Shown piece by piece: positions 1-11,128 of a DNA stretch of 64,000 bases (the first letter of the stretch is position 1; the number at the start of each line of letters is the position of its first letter). The DNA is from Aphrocallistes beatrix. Lineage: Eukaryota > Porifera > Hexactinellida > Sceptrulophora > Aphrocallistidae. The position numbers and the translations under genes were made by a program. The stretch is taken from positions 2,852,001 through 2,916,000 of the forward strand of contig OY725504.1 in the NCBI GenBank assembly GCA_963281255.1. Direction: 5' to 3'. The notes under the pieces are model-generated. The model was not told the DNA's origin and ran no database searches. It saw only the letters and a list, made by a program, of their open reading frames with translations.

Positions 1-384
1 ACGATTTTCGCTGCGGACCAGGACACATTTTCTTTCTCAAAACTCACCAAACAAAACACATTTCTAAGTCATAGAATCGAAAAATCTTTTAAAATCATTG
101 AAAATATTCGAATTACAATCTCTAAGGGACCATAATAACTAAGATTGTTTGAGTATAAGAATTTTTATACCTAATGAAGCTTGTGGCAGAACTTATTCCC
201 CACCCTGTATATATGCTACTTGATATTATAATGTACTTAGGATTCTCAAATAATGTAATAGTTTACATATCAGTACTTGTAGTAGAGAGCTGACCATCGG
301 ATTGAATTTCTATATATGCTTATCGTAGCTTAATTATTTTCAATCTTAGAATATTCTAATTAGCTTCTAACAGAATAGAATAGA

Positions 385-1584
385 ATGGCCACTCTACTCC
401 CTGAGAAAGTCTATCTACCTCATCCATTTGATGCAATAGCTGTTGATATTGAAAACAGATACGAGCGAATTGTGAACGTTGTGAGAGAACGTAAGCGAAC
501 ACTCCTCACACAATTATCTGAATTCCGTGAAGAATACGACACTCTCCTTTCTAACAGAGACAAGACAGAACAAGAGTTGAAATCTACGAAAGAGCACATT
601 CAGAGAATTAAAGAGAACGACTTGAAGAAGATGCAGGAGAAGTTCTTATCAGAAATTGAGGAAAATATACGAACATTGAAAATGTCTACTGCTAACTATT
701 CCATCCAATTTGATTGTGAGAGTATGGAATTGGAGAATAGACTTAGTACATTAGGTGAGTTAGTCAAATTGGATTATAAGTTACCGAATTACTCAGAAAT
801 GGTTACACCTGTTGTAGCTGTAGGGAAGAGAGGGGAAGGGAAACTTGAGTTCAATGGAGCAAGAAGTATTGCATTTGATGAAAAAACTCAATTGATTTAT
901 GTGTGTAATGTGTGGAATTCACGCATTATAATTGTGTCAATGGCTGGAGAGTTCAACAGTGAGTTTGGAAGTAATGAATTGGATAAACCTTGGGGTATAT
1001 TGCTATATAGCGGTAGTATTTATGTAACAGACTGGAATCAGAGTGCTATTTTTCAATTTGATCAGAATACTCATCAGTTAATAAAGAAATTAGGGAAAAA
1101 AGGTTCAGGAAAATGTGAATTCAATCTTCCTAACTCACTAACTATTGGTCCATATGGTGATCTGTATATAGCAGAAAAGAATAATAACAGAATATCAGTT
1201 CTTGATGTTAGTCTTAATTTCAACCGATTCATTCAGCATAAAATTATTCCATCCCCGATGGATGTTCAATTCACCGATAACAGCATGCTAATTCTATCTC
1301 TTAGCTCTCCCAATCGTGTCCATTTATTAACTTTCCAAGGAAAATATCTAAAATCTATTATATCAATTGAATCATGGACTTGGTTCTTCTGCATCGACAG
1401 AGCGAATAACATTTTAGTTAGCATTAGTGATAAAAACTTAATACAAGTTTACAATGAAGAGGGGAAGCTACTTCACACAATAGGAGAAGGTCAATTAGAG
1501 GACCCATATGGACTAACTACGACAAGAAGTGGTAGACTCATTGTAGCATCATCTCATAAAAATTATGGACTCCTGATATTCTGA
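385..1584 (+). CDS. Coiled-coil/NHL-repeat protein (TRIM2/3/71-like, without RING or B-box)
   Basis: A 399-residue intact frame. Residues about 20-125 are rich in Glu/Lys/Leu heptads (for example around KTEQELKSTKEHIQRIKEND) and look like a coiled coil. Residues about 145-399 form a six-bladed NHL-type beta-propeller: repeated blades with patterns such as GARSIAFDEK...IYVCNVWNSRI, KPWGILL...IYVTDWNQ and LPNSLTIGPYGDLYIAEKNNNRI. In TRIM-NHL proteins this propeller binds RNA or protein partners, usually in the cytoplasm. No RING, B-box or filamin domain is encoded, so ubiquitin-ligase activity cannot be inferred. The start is the first ATG after an AT-rich leader; the frame ends at TGA. No introns interrupt it. 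It is the only intact member of a small family here (see 11129, 25053 and 63965). The fold is confident; partner and role are unknown. Confidence 0.82.
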   Translation: MATLLPEKVYLPHPFDAIAVDIENRYERIVNVVRERKRTLLTQLSEFREEYDTLLSNRDKTEQELKSTKEHIQRIKENDLKKMQEKFLSEIEENIRTLKMSTANYSIQFDCESMELENRLSTLGELVKLDYKLPNYSEMVTPVVAVGKRGEGKLEFNGARSIAFDEKTQLIYVCNVWNSRIIIVSMAGEFNSEFGSNELDKPWGILLYSGSIYVTDWNQSAIFQFDQNTHQLIKKLGKKGSGKCEFNLPNSLTIGPYGDLYIAEKNNNRISVLDVSLNFNRFIQHKIIPSPMDVQFTDNSMLILSLSSPNRVHLLTFQGKYLKSIISIESWTWFFCIDRANNILVSISDKNLIQVYNEEGKLLHTIGEGQLEDPYGLTTTRSGRLIVASSHKNYGLLIF

Positions 1585-1669
1585 CTTCTTTCACATTTAT
1601 GCTTACCAAATCGTTTTCTGAACTGTTTTTGTAACAAACTGATAGATTGCTGTGTGGTGTGAATTATAA

Positions 1670-1777
1670 AGTTTTATCCTTAACCGTTTAGAAGTGTTCG
1701 TCTTCATGAATAAACCCTTTTTAGTACTATTTGAATGTGAAATAATGAAGTGTCCCAATACTCATGTCCGGGTAGTA
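1670..1777. repeat. Right-end fragment of a Tc1-like MITE
   Basis: This carries the terminal motif of the MITE family seen whole at 3303 and 3845: a stretch reading 'tcatgaataaaccc', then 'tttagtacta', and ends in 'gtccgggtagta' followed by TA. The left half is missing. The short open frame across it is a by-product of the terminal repeat. Confidence 0.6.
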
Positions 1778-2244
1778 TACAAGCAATATTGCATCCTATC
1801 GTCATCTATTATCAAAATAATGGTCAGTACGTATACATACTTAAGAATGAAAATGCACGAAATTAGGCATGTATTGAGAATTTTGCACTCCATTAGGCAT
1901 CATTTGCGATAAATATTTTTACTTCATCTCCGATCATATGGAACACAACGTAAAATCCAGCAAATTTTCACAGAACATACGTATCAAAGTATATTTCCAT
2001 ACATTCAAAAATTTTGCTGGACATTTGCTACTGTGTAAAATACATGCTGAAAAGGGGGAGGACGTCCGAAAAGTATATGTTTCAAGCGAAACATCTATAA
2101 TAGATCGCCTAATCCGAAACAAACTCTTTGATAGCAGTGCAAATAGGTTCTAAGTTCTAAGTTCTTAGGTTCTTGAAAAATGTGTAAAATAAGTTCATAT
2201 TAAAAAACAAAGGAATCAACGTGATATTATTCTCAATAGCTCAG

Positions 2245-2920
2245 AGCATGCCTACTACTTAGAATGCCTCACAGTAACTTGCGGATTTTGGATAGGGATG
2301 CGGTAGAAGATTATTGAACTAATACATGAGATGCCTTAAATCATTAACCACGCACAATAGAGCTTAGGAATGTATTACCAGCATATATAAATATGGTGTC
2401 AAAATACCCATATCTGTTGTTAAAATTTAGATTAGTCACCATACGATTGCGCAATATTTGTGACAAATTTAGTGATTCTCGAAGGGCCGTTTAAGGGCAC
2501 TTCTAAGTGTTTTATCATAAGATTTTTCGCATAGAACTGAGCTGTAAATTAGTTGATGCGAAATTTTTTCATGGGATGTTGCTATGGAAACGTATTAATC
2601 AGTTGGGGTCATATGTATCTTGAAAACCGCAAGAACTAGAAATTCAAATTTAATTCCATTTGCGCAGTGCAAGCAAGCGAAGCGCGCGCTAGTATACATT
2701 ATAATAGCTTGATAAGAAGTAGTCTATTGGCTATTAAATAGATTTAAAATTGATGTCTAGCTCTTGCGGTTTCAAGATGTGATCCCAACTGACCAAAATA
2801 CATTTCCATAGCAACACTGGAATGTAGCAACATTCCATGAAAAAAGTGGAAATTCTCTTATTTTTTACTGTACTAAGAAGTCCCCTAAAGCTATAAAACA
2901 TGCTACACTAAATTCTTTTC
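2245..2920. repeat. Partial copy of the ~1 kb palindromic element family (P1)
   Basis: It starts with the family terminus ('catgcctactacttagaatgcctcacag', interrupted here by small differences), then 'gatgcggtagaaga', 'aaccacgcacaatag', 'tgttgctatggaaacg' and the inverted partner ending near 2850. The same blocks occur at 10634, 28385, 31285, 39157 and 63545. No reading frame is seen. It is decayed relative to the complete copy at 39157-40211. Confidence 0.7.
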
Positions 2921-3059
2921 CCAATACTTCCCGTAGGGGTTATAGTACACTTCATAAAATTGGTAAGTTTAGCTCGAATTTTAACTGTGTAGATGCTTTC
3001 AAATCAAGAATGCTTTTTAGTACAGTTCCTATATGGAGATGCCCTTATAGCATGACGGA

Positions 3060-3297
3060 GTATCTCGTCCGTCCGTCCGTCCGTATGTATGTATATCCTT
3101 AGCGCGCTACTGCGAAATCTAACAGTCCGATTTTCGAGTGATATCGATTTTAACAGTAAGGCAGAGGCATTTAGTGATGTTATCCTCTTTATTATTCATC
3201 AATGTGAGCCCAGGTTCCCGAAGGGCGACTCCGACGGACACATATTGTCCACCAGCCGCGGAACTCAAGCAAGCGAAGCGCGCTTATATATATATAT
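3060..3297. repeat. GC-rich palindromic repeat copy ending in (TA)n, preceded by a CCGT/ATGT microsatellite
   Basis: A (GTCC) and (GTAT) microsatellite at about 3068-3092 leads into a diverged unit: 'cgagtgatatcgatttta', 'gttatcctctttattattc', then 'ggacacatattgtccacc', 'caagcaagcgaagcgcgc' and a TA run. It is a worn member of the family best seen at 23058-24680. Confidence 0.65.
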
Positions 3298-3302
3298 ATA
3301 TA

Positions 3303-3768
3303 CAGTACCCGGACAAAAGTATTCGACCGCCATACAAATAGTATTAAAGTGGGTCTATTCATAAAGGAATATGTACTCAAACTGTAAGGAATACTCTTTT
3401 TTTTTTTTCAAATTCGTAAACTATACATCCTAATTACTCATAATTGATAGCCTCAACTTAATTACTAACTCCCAAGTTAATAAATATCAACATTTGATAC
3501 TTGATGCTACTTGTCCCAAGTCACAGCCATTATATATGATGGCATTTAGTGGCACAAAGTGGCATAGGTTGATAATTTTTCGCATAAGAATAAGTAATTG
3601 AGTTGAAACTCTCAATTATGAGTAATTAGAATGTGTAGATTACGAATTTGGACTAAAAAATAGAGTATTTTCTACTGTTTAAGGACATGTTCCTTTTTTA
3701 AAAGATCTAATTTAATACTATTTGTATGGCGGTTTCTATGGTGGTCGAATACTTTTGTCCGGGTAGTA
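3303..3768. mobile_element. Tc1/mariner-like MITE, about 466 bp
   Basis: The ends are inverted copies of one another: 'acccggacaaaagtattcga' on the left and its reverse complement on the right, extending inward through 'catacaaatagtattaaa'. The element is flanked by TA dinucleotides. It has no coding capacity. Terminal motif and TA target are typical of Tc1/mariner-type elements; the autonomous partner is not in the window. Confidence 0.8.
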
Positions 3769-3770
3769 TA

Positions 3771-3772
3771 TT

Positions 3773-3844
<72 letters not shown>
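3771..3844. repeat. (TA)n microsatellite
   Basis: A nearly pure TA run between two MITEs. It generates long Tyr/Ile-rich open frames on both strands that are not genes. Confidence 0.95.
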
Positions 3845-4322
3845 CACGACCCGGACAAAAGTATTTGCACAATTCATCAACTCACGTGCATTTAATACTA
3901 AAATGGGTCTATTCATGAAAATTAAAACTCCGAAACGGTAAGTGATACAACTAATCGGGTTTCGGATTCGAAATCTTTGTGTTCGATTTAGTTATTGTAG
4001 GATATTTCTAATCAATTATTTATTCCGAATGTTTTCAAATTATCAATCACTGCCACCGTGTGCCACATATGTCCCTTTTTATTACTATACATGATGGTGA
4101 TATACTACTCCTTGTGCCACTGGTTGATAACTTTACTCATTGGGTTGAGCAATTTATTAGAAATCTTCAACAATTACTAATTCGATGTGAATATTGTGAA
4201 TCTTAAATCAGACTCTTAATAGCTCTTAGAGTTTGATTACTTTTTCCTTCATGAAAATATTCAATTTAGTACTACTTGTATGGGGAATAATGTAGTGTCC
4301 AAATACTTTTGTCCGGTTAGTG
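3845..4322. mobile_element. Tc1/mariner-like MITE, about 478 bp
   Basis: Same family as 3303-3768. The left end reads 'cacgacccggacaaaagtat' and the right end is its inverted counterpart, 'acttttgtccggttagtg', both bordered by TA. The internal sequence contains 'ccacatatgtcccttttta' and 'atacatgatggtgat', which serves as the empty site for the hAT-type insertion found in the family copy at 34771. Confidence 0.8.
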
Positions 4323-4331
4323 TATATATAT

Positions 4332-5040
4332 ATATCCTTACTATTAAAACTCGATTAATGATTGTATATATACAAGCGCGCTTCGCTTGCTTGCGCTCCG
4401 CGGCTGGCGGACACTTTGTGTCCGCCAGAGGCTCCCTTCGGTCGCCTGGGGTCACATTGGTTAATTAGAAGGGAAATAACATCTCTAAATATGTCTGTCT
4501 TAGTGTTAAAATCGATATCACTCGAAAAATCACCAAATTTGTAAATTTTAAAAAATTTGATGCGTAATGATGACGTCATAACAGAGTGATGAGTCATCAT
4601 TTTTTGATGATAGTTGCATAATATGTGAGACATGTTAGTATACAGATTCTATTAAAATTTCAGCCTTCTATCTCTTATAATGGTTGAGTTATGCTCGAAT
4701 AGCTGTACTGCTTAACTTTTAAAAATGTGACAATGGCGTCATAATTCCATGATGAGTCGACATTTTCGTCTGAGCTCAGAACTTAGTGGAGCCATAGCCA
4801 AAAGACCCCCAAATGCCAAAAATCAGCTTTCTGTGCCTGGCAGTTTCTTCAATCAATTCGTTAGATATATATATATATATACGTGTATATATATATATAT
4901 ACGTGTATATATATATAGAGATTAATCGAGTTTTAATAGTAAGGATAATTAATCAATGTGACCCCAGGCGGACACAAAGTGTCCGCCAGTCGCACAGCGC
5001 AAGCAAGCGAAGCGCGCTTGTAAATACTAATACTGCGAGG
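4332..5040. repeat. GC-rich palindromic repeat: one full inverted unit plus a partial direct unit
   Basis: It begins with 'tccttactattaaaactcg', then the GC-rich core with 'agcgcgcttcgcttgc' and 'ggcggacactttgtgtccgc', then the AT-rich body ending in 'cttcaatcaattcgtta' and a TA run near 4868-4915. A second, shorter unit in the opposite orientation ends at the GC-rich core near 5020. No gene is seen. Confidence 0.8.
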
Positions 5041-5156
5041 CTGAAATAAATAATCTTTAATAGAGGACTGTGAATTGTTATAGTACTGTATGTTGACATA
5101 TTTTACAGATAGTGACTGGATATGATAGATAAATTAGTTTTAAAATATATTATAAC

Positions 5157-5343
5157 CAAGGTTGAAACCGATTGAACAGGATATGAATATTCATGGATAT
5201 TCCCAAACCGAATACGAATACTGATAATATTCGGTTACTTCAACCGAATACGGATACTGATATTCGGTTCCCAGCCGAATGTCAACTATTTGCCAAATAG
5301 TATTTGGTCTATCCGAATATTGAACTATTCGGTTGCAACCTTG
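5157..5343. mobile_element. hAT-type MITE, 187 bp
   Basis: The termini 'caaggttgaaaccga' and 'tcggttgcaaccttg' are inverted repeats. The flanking octamers attataac and gttaaaac match at six of eight positions, consistent with an aged 8-bp hAT duplication. The interior is made of short repeats of an ATTCGG-type motif. Confidence 0.6.
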
Positions 5344-5608
5344 GTTAAAACGAAGTTATGACAACTTGAGTAGAAATGAGTCATTTCTAAAACTACCATG
5401 TGACGCTGGGTTGAGTTAAAAATTCAAAAATACGGGAATAGATGGATTTTACCAATCGCAAAACATTTCGCACAAATACTTTTAAACTGAACGTTGTTTT
5501 GCCATTAATTTTTGAAAATCGTTATTATATATTGTAGAGAAACTCTCGAATATTTAATCCGTTATTTACACATTCAAAAATTTCCAACTACTTTGTGGAA
5601 GCATTACT

Positions 5609-5866
5609 CAGCAATTTTTCATGCAATCTTGATGCTTTTGACGCCAATCGACACACAATGGTCTTGGCTTTAGCTCCTCAGAATTGAGATGGCAGGCCGA
5701 TGTGATGTTTTAAAGTTACACTTCACTCTATTTACCGTGGTGTTTGAGCTTGAACACAGCAAAAACTTGCAAAACCTACCAACATTCGAGATGGTAAGAT
5801 TAAAGCTGGGCGATTCTACACGTCGATTGGCGTCCTGAGCATCAAGATAGCATAGCATGAAAACTC
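5609..5866. repeat. Inverted repeat, possible small MITE
   Basis: Arms around 'cttgatgcttttgacgcc' (near 5628) and 'ggcgtcctgagcatcaag' (near 5828) are inverted copies with a few mismatches, separated by about 180 bp. No target-site duplication could be defined. Confidence 0.4.
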
Positions 5867-5869
5867 GTT

Positions 5870-7370
5870 GAGTTATGCTAAATATCTCTTTGTGTTGTTG
5901 CCCGATCTATCCTTTTAGCACCCTAAAAGCCCCGGGAGGGGATTTTTGAGGTTTTAAGCGGAGAATAAGGATGTTCTACAAGTTCTTTGCCCAAAACAAA
6001 GATCTTTTGAAATGTTTTAAACTAATTGTTAAATATCTCCTTACTTATATTGTAGTTCTATCACAGTAGAAATTCTTTGGAATTATTAGATGACTGTACG
6101 ACTTTCTTACGCAGCGAGAAAATGTATTGTTAGCTGGGAGGAGTTTCATCAAGATATACTTTCATGATAATTTAGAACGAATTTCAGGAACGTGTCTAGA
6201 TTTTGTAGTCAATTTATTCTTACCGAAAATTATATTTTCATTCTTCCTCTATTTTTTCGATGTTTAACTAACAAATTTGATAATCAAAAATAAAGTATCT
6301 CAACCCAAAAAATATGCCCACTTTTTTAAAAGAATTTGTATGTAATATTTCATGGTTAGTGGACACATTTTAAAAACATAGTATTTCAACTTTGCCAAAT
6401 AGAAAGATTCCTACTTTACTCGTAACAAAATGAAAGTACTATAACTGATTTCGCTATCACCATAACATATATAAATGATCAATACAGTATATAGTACTGC
6501 TTTGGGTACTCAGGTCTACAATGTCTACTGACGCTTCTCAAACTACTTCGGGGACATCGTGGTCCCTGCCGTTGAGACCCACTAGTCTACTCAACAAACA
6601 AAAGGCTGATATGTGTCAATGCAACTAATACACTAAATTGATTTTACTATCTGTCATCTTTGGAAATTGTTTAGAAAGGTCAAGTTTCCCTGGATCTCCC
6701 CATTAACTCAATCCGTTGGCAAATTGTCTTAAAACTTCGATTTTCTCATCACTTGTAATTAATACGTTTCCAATCATATTTAGGTGAAACCGTGCACTAC
6801 GAAATAATGACGGAATGCTGAGTCTAAAAAATGGACCATTATTATGTTAGAAGTGCCACAAAGGGATATCTGATATTCTACATTCAATTGCTCTACCCGA
6901 TGAAATGTTAATAATTGAATTTATATCCAATTCAGGTCAAATTATACTTTTCTTGGGCTCACAAGAAATCTTAACCTTAAACTTAAACTTAGTTTTAATT
7001 AAGTTTAAGCAATAAACTCAGTTCAAAATTAGGTTTTAGTTTAAGTTTCAGCTGGCAACACCTAAGTCTAAAACCTAGTTTTGGTATGAAAACTTAGTTT
7101 TCACTCGAAAAAACTAAGGGTATGTCAGGCTAAAATTGGTCCGGGGGATCAATTTTGGCTGCCATTACTGGTCCCCCTCGGAACCTCCATATGTATGTAT
7201 GTATCTCGCGCTATTGTGAAATTAAACACTTTGAATTTGCCAAATTTCGAATATTCATATATTTTAGCATTTAATTTAGCACTCCACTGCAAAGCTTTGT
7301 TTGAAGTTATAAGTAATAGCTCAGCGACTTATGTAAGGGACACTGAAAGTAATCCTGAGATCCAAGAATT
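5870..7370. other. Gene-free AT-rich stretch
   Basis: Nothing recognisable was found. It contains only short AT-rich frames and a low-complexity 'aacttaaacttagttttaa' block near 6972-7100. Confidence 0.5.
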
Positions 7371-7379
7371 CCCATATAT

Positions 7380-8085
7380 TAAAATCGACGAGGCGCATGC
7401 ACCTGAGATTTTAATGCTATTCAAGAATTAATAGGCTTTTCTTTGTAAATAACTTTAAGTCTTATTCTAACATTTACTATTATAATTTATAGAATTGTAT
7501 TATTAATGGCAGAAGGTGCTTCTCCTGCTTCTTCATTCTTAGAAGTGGATCCACTAAAAAACGTAAATTGATTATCCCCAGGCTAAATTATAAACACAGA
7601 TGCAGCCTCTAAATTTTTCAATCAATACTGCTGCGTCTTTAAACAAGAATAGTGTAATAATACAAGTTAATAATTCATTTGATGAAGTCAACTCGGTCAA
7701 AGGTAATTAGTACTGGCCGAACAATGACATATCATTCACAGATGATCTAACAGAGATATTAGAATTGGTCACCAACAGGGTTGGTAGGTTTAATCCACCC
7801 CTGGGTTAAATTCAGGTTTAAACCGGGTTGGGTAAAATCCATTTTTTGTGGGTTAAACCTCATTATTATAAGCGAATCAACTTTATCAGGTCATATCCAT
7901 TTCAGCATAACCTAGAGAATCAACATTCTGTCAATATCTAATTAATAATGTTGTTACTACCATAATAATTGGAATTCTTAAAAATCTTAGAATAAATAGG
8001 AATTCATAGAATTTATCATTATTTCAGATGTTTCTACAAAAAATAACTATAATGCCTGACTATTTAATGAGGGCTTTACACATAC
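7380..8085. repeat. Left arm of a large inverted repeat
   Basis: This arm matches the reverse complement of 9640-10397 almost base for base, for example 'gcagaaggtgcttctcctgc' here and its complement near 10200. Differences by eye are a handful of substitutions and one short indel. No gene is seen in the arm; the proposed frame at its outer edge shows no domain. Confidence 0.85.
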
Positions 8086-8269
8086 ACATAAAACAATAGG
8101 CACATATGCACTACAAATATCATTTTTTGCGAAATTAAATACAATTTATTATATTCAACATTAGTGAAAATAGCAATAGCATATTTTCTAGTATTGATGA
8201 GTTCAATGTCTCAATTATGTTAAATAATATAGCTATCACTGTCAGTGTTATAATACATTTCTTAAAACT

Positions 8270-9350
8270 GTCAACTCTACATATAATTAATGATAGCCAC
8301 GCACTCAAGGACAGACATAGTACACAGTCCACGCTATATGGGCATGTGGGAGCTATAATCTCCCTGCACGCAGTTACCAAGTCTAAATGTACTGCGCTCC
8401 TGAAGGTAGCCAATGACATCCTCTTCTACAAGAACCAAAAACACGTCACATTTCTCGTCCTCTTGGGTCTCAGCTATGTATTTGACACTGCTGACCATTC
8501 TATCCTAATAACATGCCTTCTTACACATTTCGGGATTTGTGACACTTCTCCCGGTTCAAATAATATCTCTCTGGCAGAACCCAATCCATTTCCATCCGTG
8601 GTTCAAATTCACTCGACACTCCCGTTAAATACAGCATTCCCGCTCCCCTAAGGTTCCTGCCTTGGTACCCTTCTCTTTACTCTTTATACTAGCTCGCTCT
8701 TTGATATCATTAGGTCTCATTTCCTCGACATGAACTGCTATGCCGATGATATTAAAATTTATCATTATTTTAAATCCAATTCTTTACTCTGAGAAATCTG
8801 CTCTCACTGCCATCCAATCCTGTGTCTCTAATCACCGTTCTACTTGTAGGTTTCTTAACAACAAGCTGCTCATCAATTTCACCAAAACTGAGTTCCTCGT
8901 CATCGGTACCCGTCAACAAATCTCAAATTTCCACATTGATAGCATCTCTGTTGGCAATTCTCCAATCTCGCCATCCAAAGAAGTACAATTGGGTACCTGG
9001 TTCGACAACAACCTATTGATGTCTTCCTCGATCCGTAAAGCTGTTTCTTCATGCTTCTATTTCATCTAGAATATCCATCGAATCAGGAAGTATCTCTCCA
9101 GCAAAGCATGCTAAACTATCGTCAATCCCCTTGTACTAGTAACCTCTCTCTTTACAATAGCAACAGTCTTTTATATGGTTCTCCCTGGTTGCTCCTGTCT
9201 CGACTCCAACGTGTTGCAGACAGGCTTATTCGCAACTCATCAAGAACTACTTCATCGTCTCTTCTTATTATTAAATCTCTCTTGGCTGCCTGTAAATCAT
9301 TGCATCACATTCAAACTCCTCATCATTTATAAATATGTTCATTCTCTTAA
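8270..9350 (+). pseudogene. Decayed CR1/L2-like non-LTR reverse transcriptase fragment
   Basis: Pieces of a LINE reverse transcriptase appear in order but in different frames. At about 8450-8540 there is a block of the type LVLLGLSYVFDTADHSIL (usual form: LDLSAAFDTVDHSIL). Near 8650 is a PQG-like motif, and near 8730-8760 a CYADDIKIY block with the catalytic YADD. At about 8860-9060 there is an NKLLINFTKTEFLVIGT-like thumb region, and at about 9180-9330 the C-terminal LQRVADRLIRN/LSWLPV motifs. Several stops and frameshifts show it is dead. It sits between the arms of the large inverted repeat. Clade assignment beyond jockey/CR1/L2 is not possible by eye. Confidence 0.75.
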
Positions 9351-9639
9351 AAATGTTTATAGATTTAAAGTTTCATTATACAGCGCACTTGAACATATCA
9401 GCATGGAATAATTGTATATTATGACGTATTATTATTATTAACCTTAAAGTAAGAAGAAAATTTAATGAAATAAAATAACGGCATTGCCTATTAATATTAA
9501 TAATAATGTTAGTCTATGAATAAAAGCGGAAATACTATTTCTCATAGGCTGCTACATACAAGCACTGAGTAACCTAGGTTGCAAGCACATTTCTAGCAAT
9601 CTAGGTTGCTCGAGGTGTTCTATGTAGCAACCTAGGTTG

Positions 9640-10397
9640 CTGTATAGAAAAGCCCTCATTAAATAGTCAGGCATTATAGTTATTTTTTGTAGAAACATCT
9701 GAAATAATGATAAATTCTATGAATTCCTATTTATTCTAAGATTTTTAAGAATTCCAATTATTATGGTAGTAACAACATTGTTAATTAGATATTGACAGAG
9801 TGTTGATTCTCAAGGTTATGCTGAAATGGATATGACCTGATAAAGTTGATTCGCTTATAATAATGAGGTTTAACCCACAAAAAATGGATTTTACCCAACC
9901 CGGTTTAAACCTGAATTTAACCCAGGGGTGGATTAAACCTACCAACCCTGTTGGTGACCAATTCTAATATCTCTGTTAGATCATCTGTGAATGATATGTC
10001 ATTGTTCGGTCAGTACTAATTACCTTTGACCGAGTTGACTTCATCAAATGAATTATTAACTTGTATTATTACACTATTCTTGTTTAAAGACGCAGCAGTA
10101 TTGATTGAAAAATTTAGAGGCTGCATCTGTGTTTATAATTTAGCCTCGGGATAATCAATTTATGTTTTTTAGTGGATCCACTTCTAAGAATGAAGAAGCA
10201 GGAGAAGCACCTTCTGCCATTAATAATACAATTCTATAAATTATAATAGTAAATGTTAGAATAAGACTTAAAGTTGTAGTATTTACAAAGAAAAGCCTAT
10301 TAATTCTTGAATAGTATTAAAATCTAAGGCGCATGCGCCTCGTCGTTGAGGTACATGCGCCTCGTCGGTGAAGCGCATGCGCCTCGTCGATTTTAAT
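9640..10397. repeat. Right arm of the large inverted repeat
   Basis: Inverted partner of 7380-8085. At its outer end the shared sequence 'catgcgcctcgtcg' has expanded into three tandem units (10318-10397) that are single on the left side. Confidence 0.85.
10318..10397. repeat. Tandem repeat, about 22-bp units, three copies
   Basis: Three units of the form 'gcgcatgcgcctcgtcg' plus a variable pentamer. Each contains the palindrome GCGCATGCGC or a variant. Confidence 0.7.
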
Positions 10398-10633
10398 AGC
10401 TCAGAATTTCCCGTTTGTAGAGGTTTATTTTTGTGGGGATAAAATTTCGCAAGAAAAGTGCCACCCCGATTCCCCGTTTGTGGATGTTCATTTGTATGGG
10501 ACTAGGAATTTTGTGCTTTTTTTCACCCTGTTTCCAGGGGTTCCCAGTTTCAACAGGCTCCGTTTGTGGAGGTTCCACTGTTAAGTGTTAGTATTTATTT
10601 CAAGATATAACTACAAATAAATATAGGGCTTAT

Positions 10634-11000
10634 CATAGTCTACTGCATGTAAGGTCTCACAGTAACTTGCGGATTTTGGACTAAGGATGCGGTAAAAGAT
10701 GGTTGTTTGCGCAATAGTAAATACAGTTGAACTCAGTTAGTACGTACTCGGGATACAACGTACTTCGGCTTAGTACGTACTCATTTCACTGAACAAGAAT
10801 TCATTTATTATATACTACATAGATTCCTATGTAATATCAACTCGGTAGTACGTACTTACGGTTAGTGCATACTTTTTTCTGCTTCCCGGAGGGGTACGTA
10901 CTAACCGAGTTCTACTGTATAGCAAACGCAATACCGCAATATGATTGCGCAATAGGTTATATTTGTGACAAATTTAGTGATTTTCATAGGCCGTTTAATG
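10634..11000. repeat. P1 family half-copy (terminal arm)
   Basis: It begins 'catagtctactgcatgtaag' and contains 'cacagtaacttgcggatttt' and 'gatgcggtaaaagatgg'. It stops near 'gattttcataggccgttta' at about 10998. A Tigger-like MITE is inserted at 10724-10917. Confidence 0.7.
10724..10917. mobile_element. Tigger/pogo-like MITE, 194 bp
   Basis: The ends 'cagttgaactc' and 'gagttctactg' are inverted and both flanked by TA. Internal repeats of 'ttagtacgtact' occur in both orientations. It is inserted in a P1 copy. Confidence 0.7.
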
Positions 11001-11128
11001 GTAGATATTAGGACATGGATTGATATGCTCTTCTTATAAATAGACATGAGACACAATCTCTAGCATTTATCTAACTATCCACTCTCCTTTCTTACTATCA
11101 ATAGATTAAGCTATATTTATAGTGTCAG

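Noticed and set aside
3672..3941. Open frames rich in Tyr-Ile repeats
   Set aside because: They are translations of the (TA)n tract and MITE ends, open on both strands with no family.
4355..4633. Frames inside the GC-rich repeat (MTSSLLIKILKIDKFGDFSSDIDF-like in several copies)
   Set aside because: They recur only because the repeat recurs; frames differ between copies and most are truncated.
8135..8419. 94-codon minus-strand frame
   Set aside because: Opposite to the LINE fragment and partly in the inverted-repeat border; no domain.
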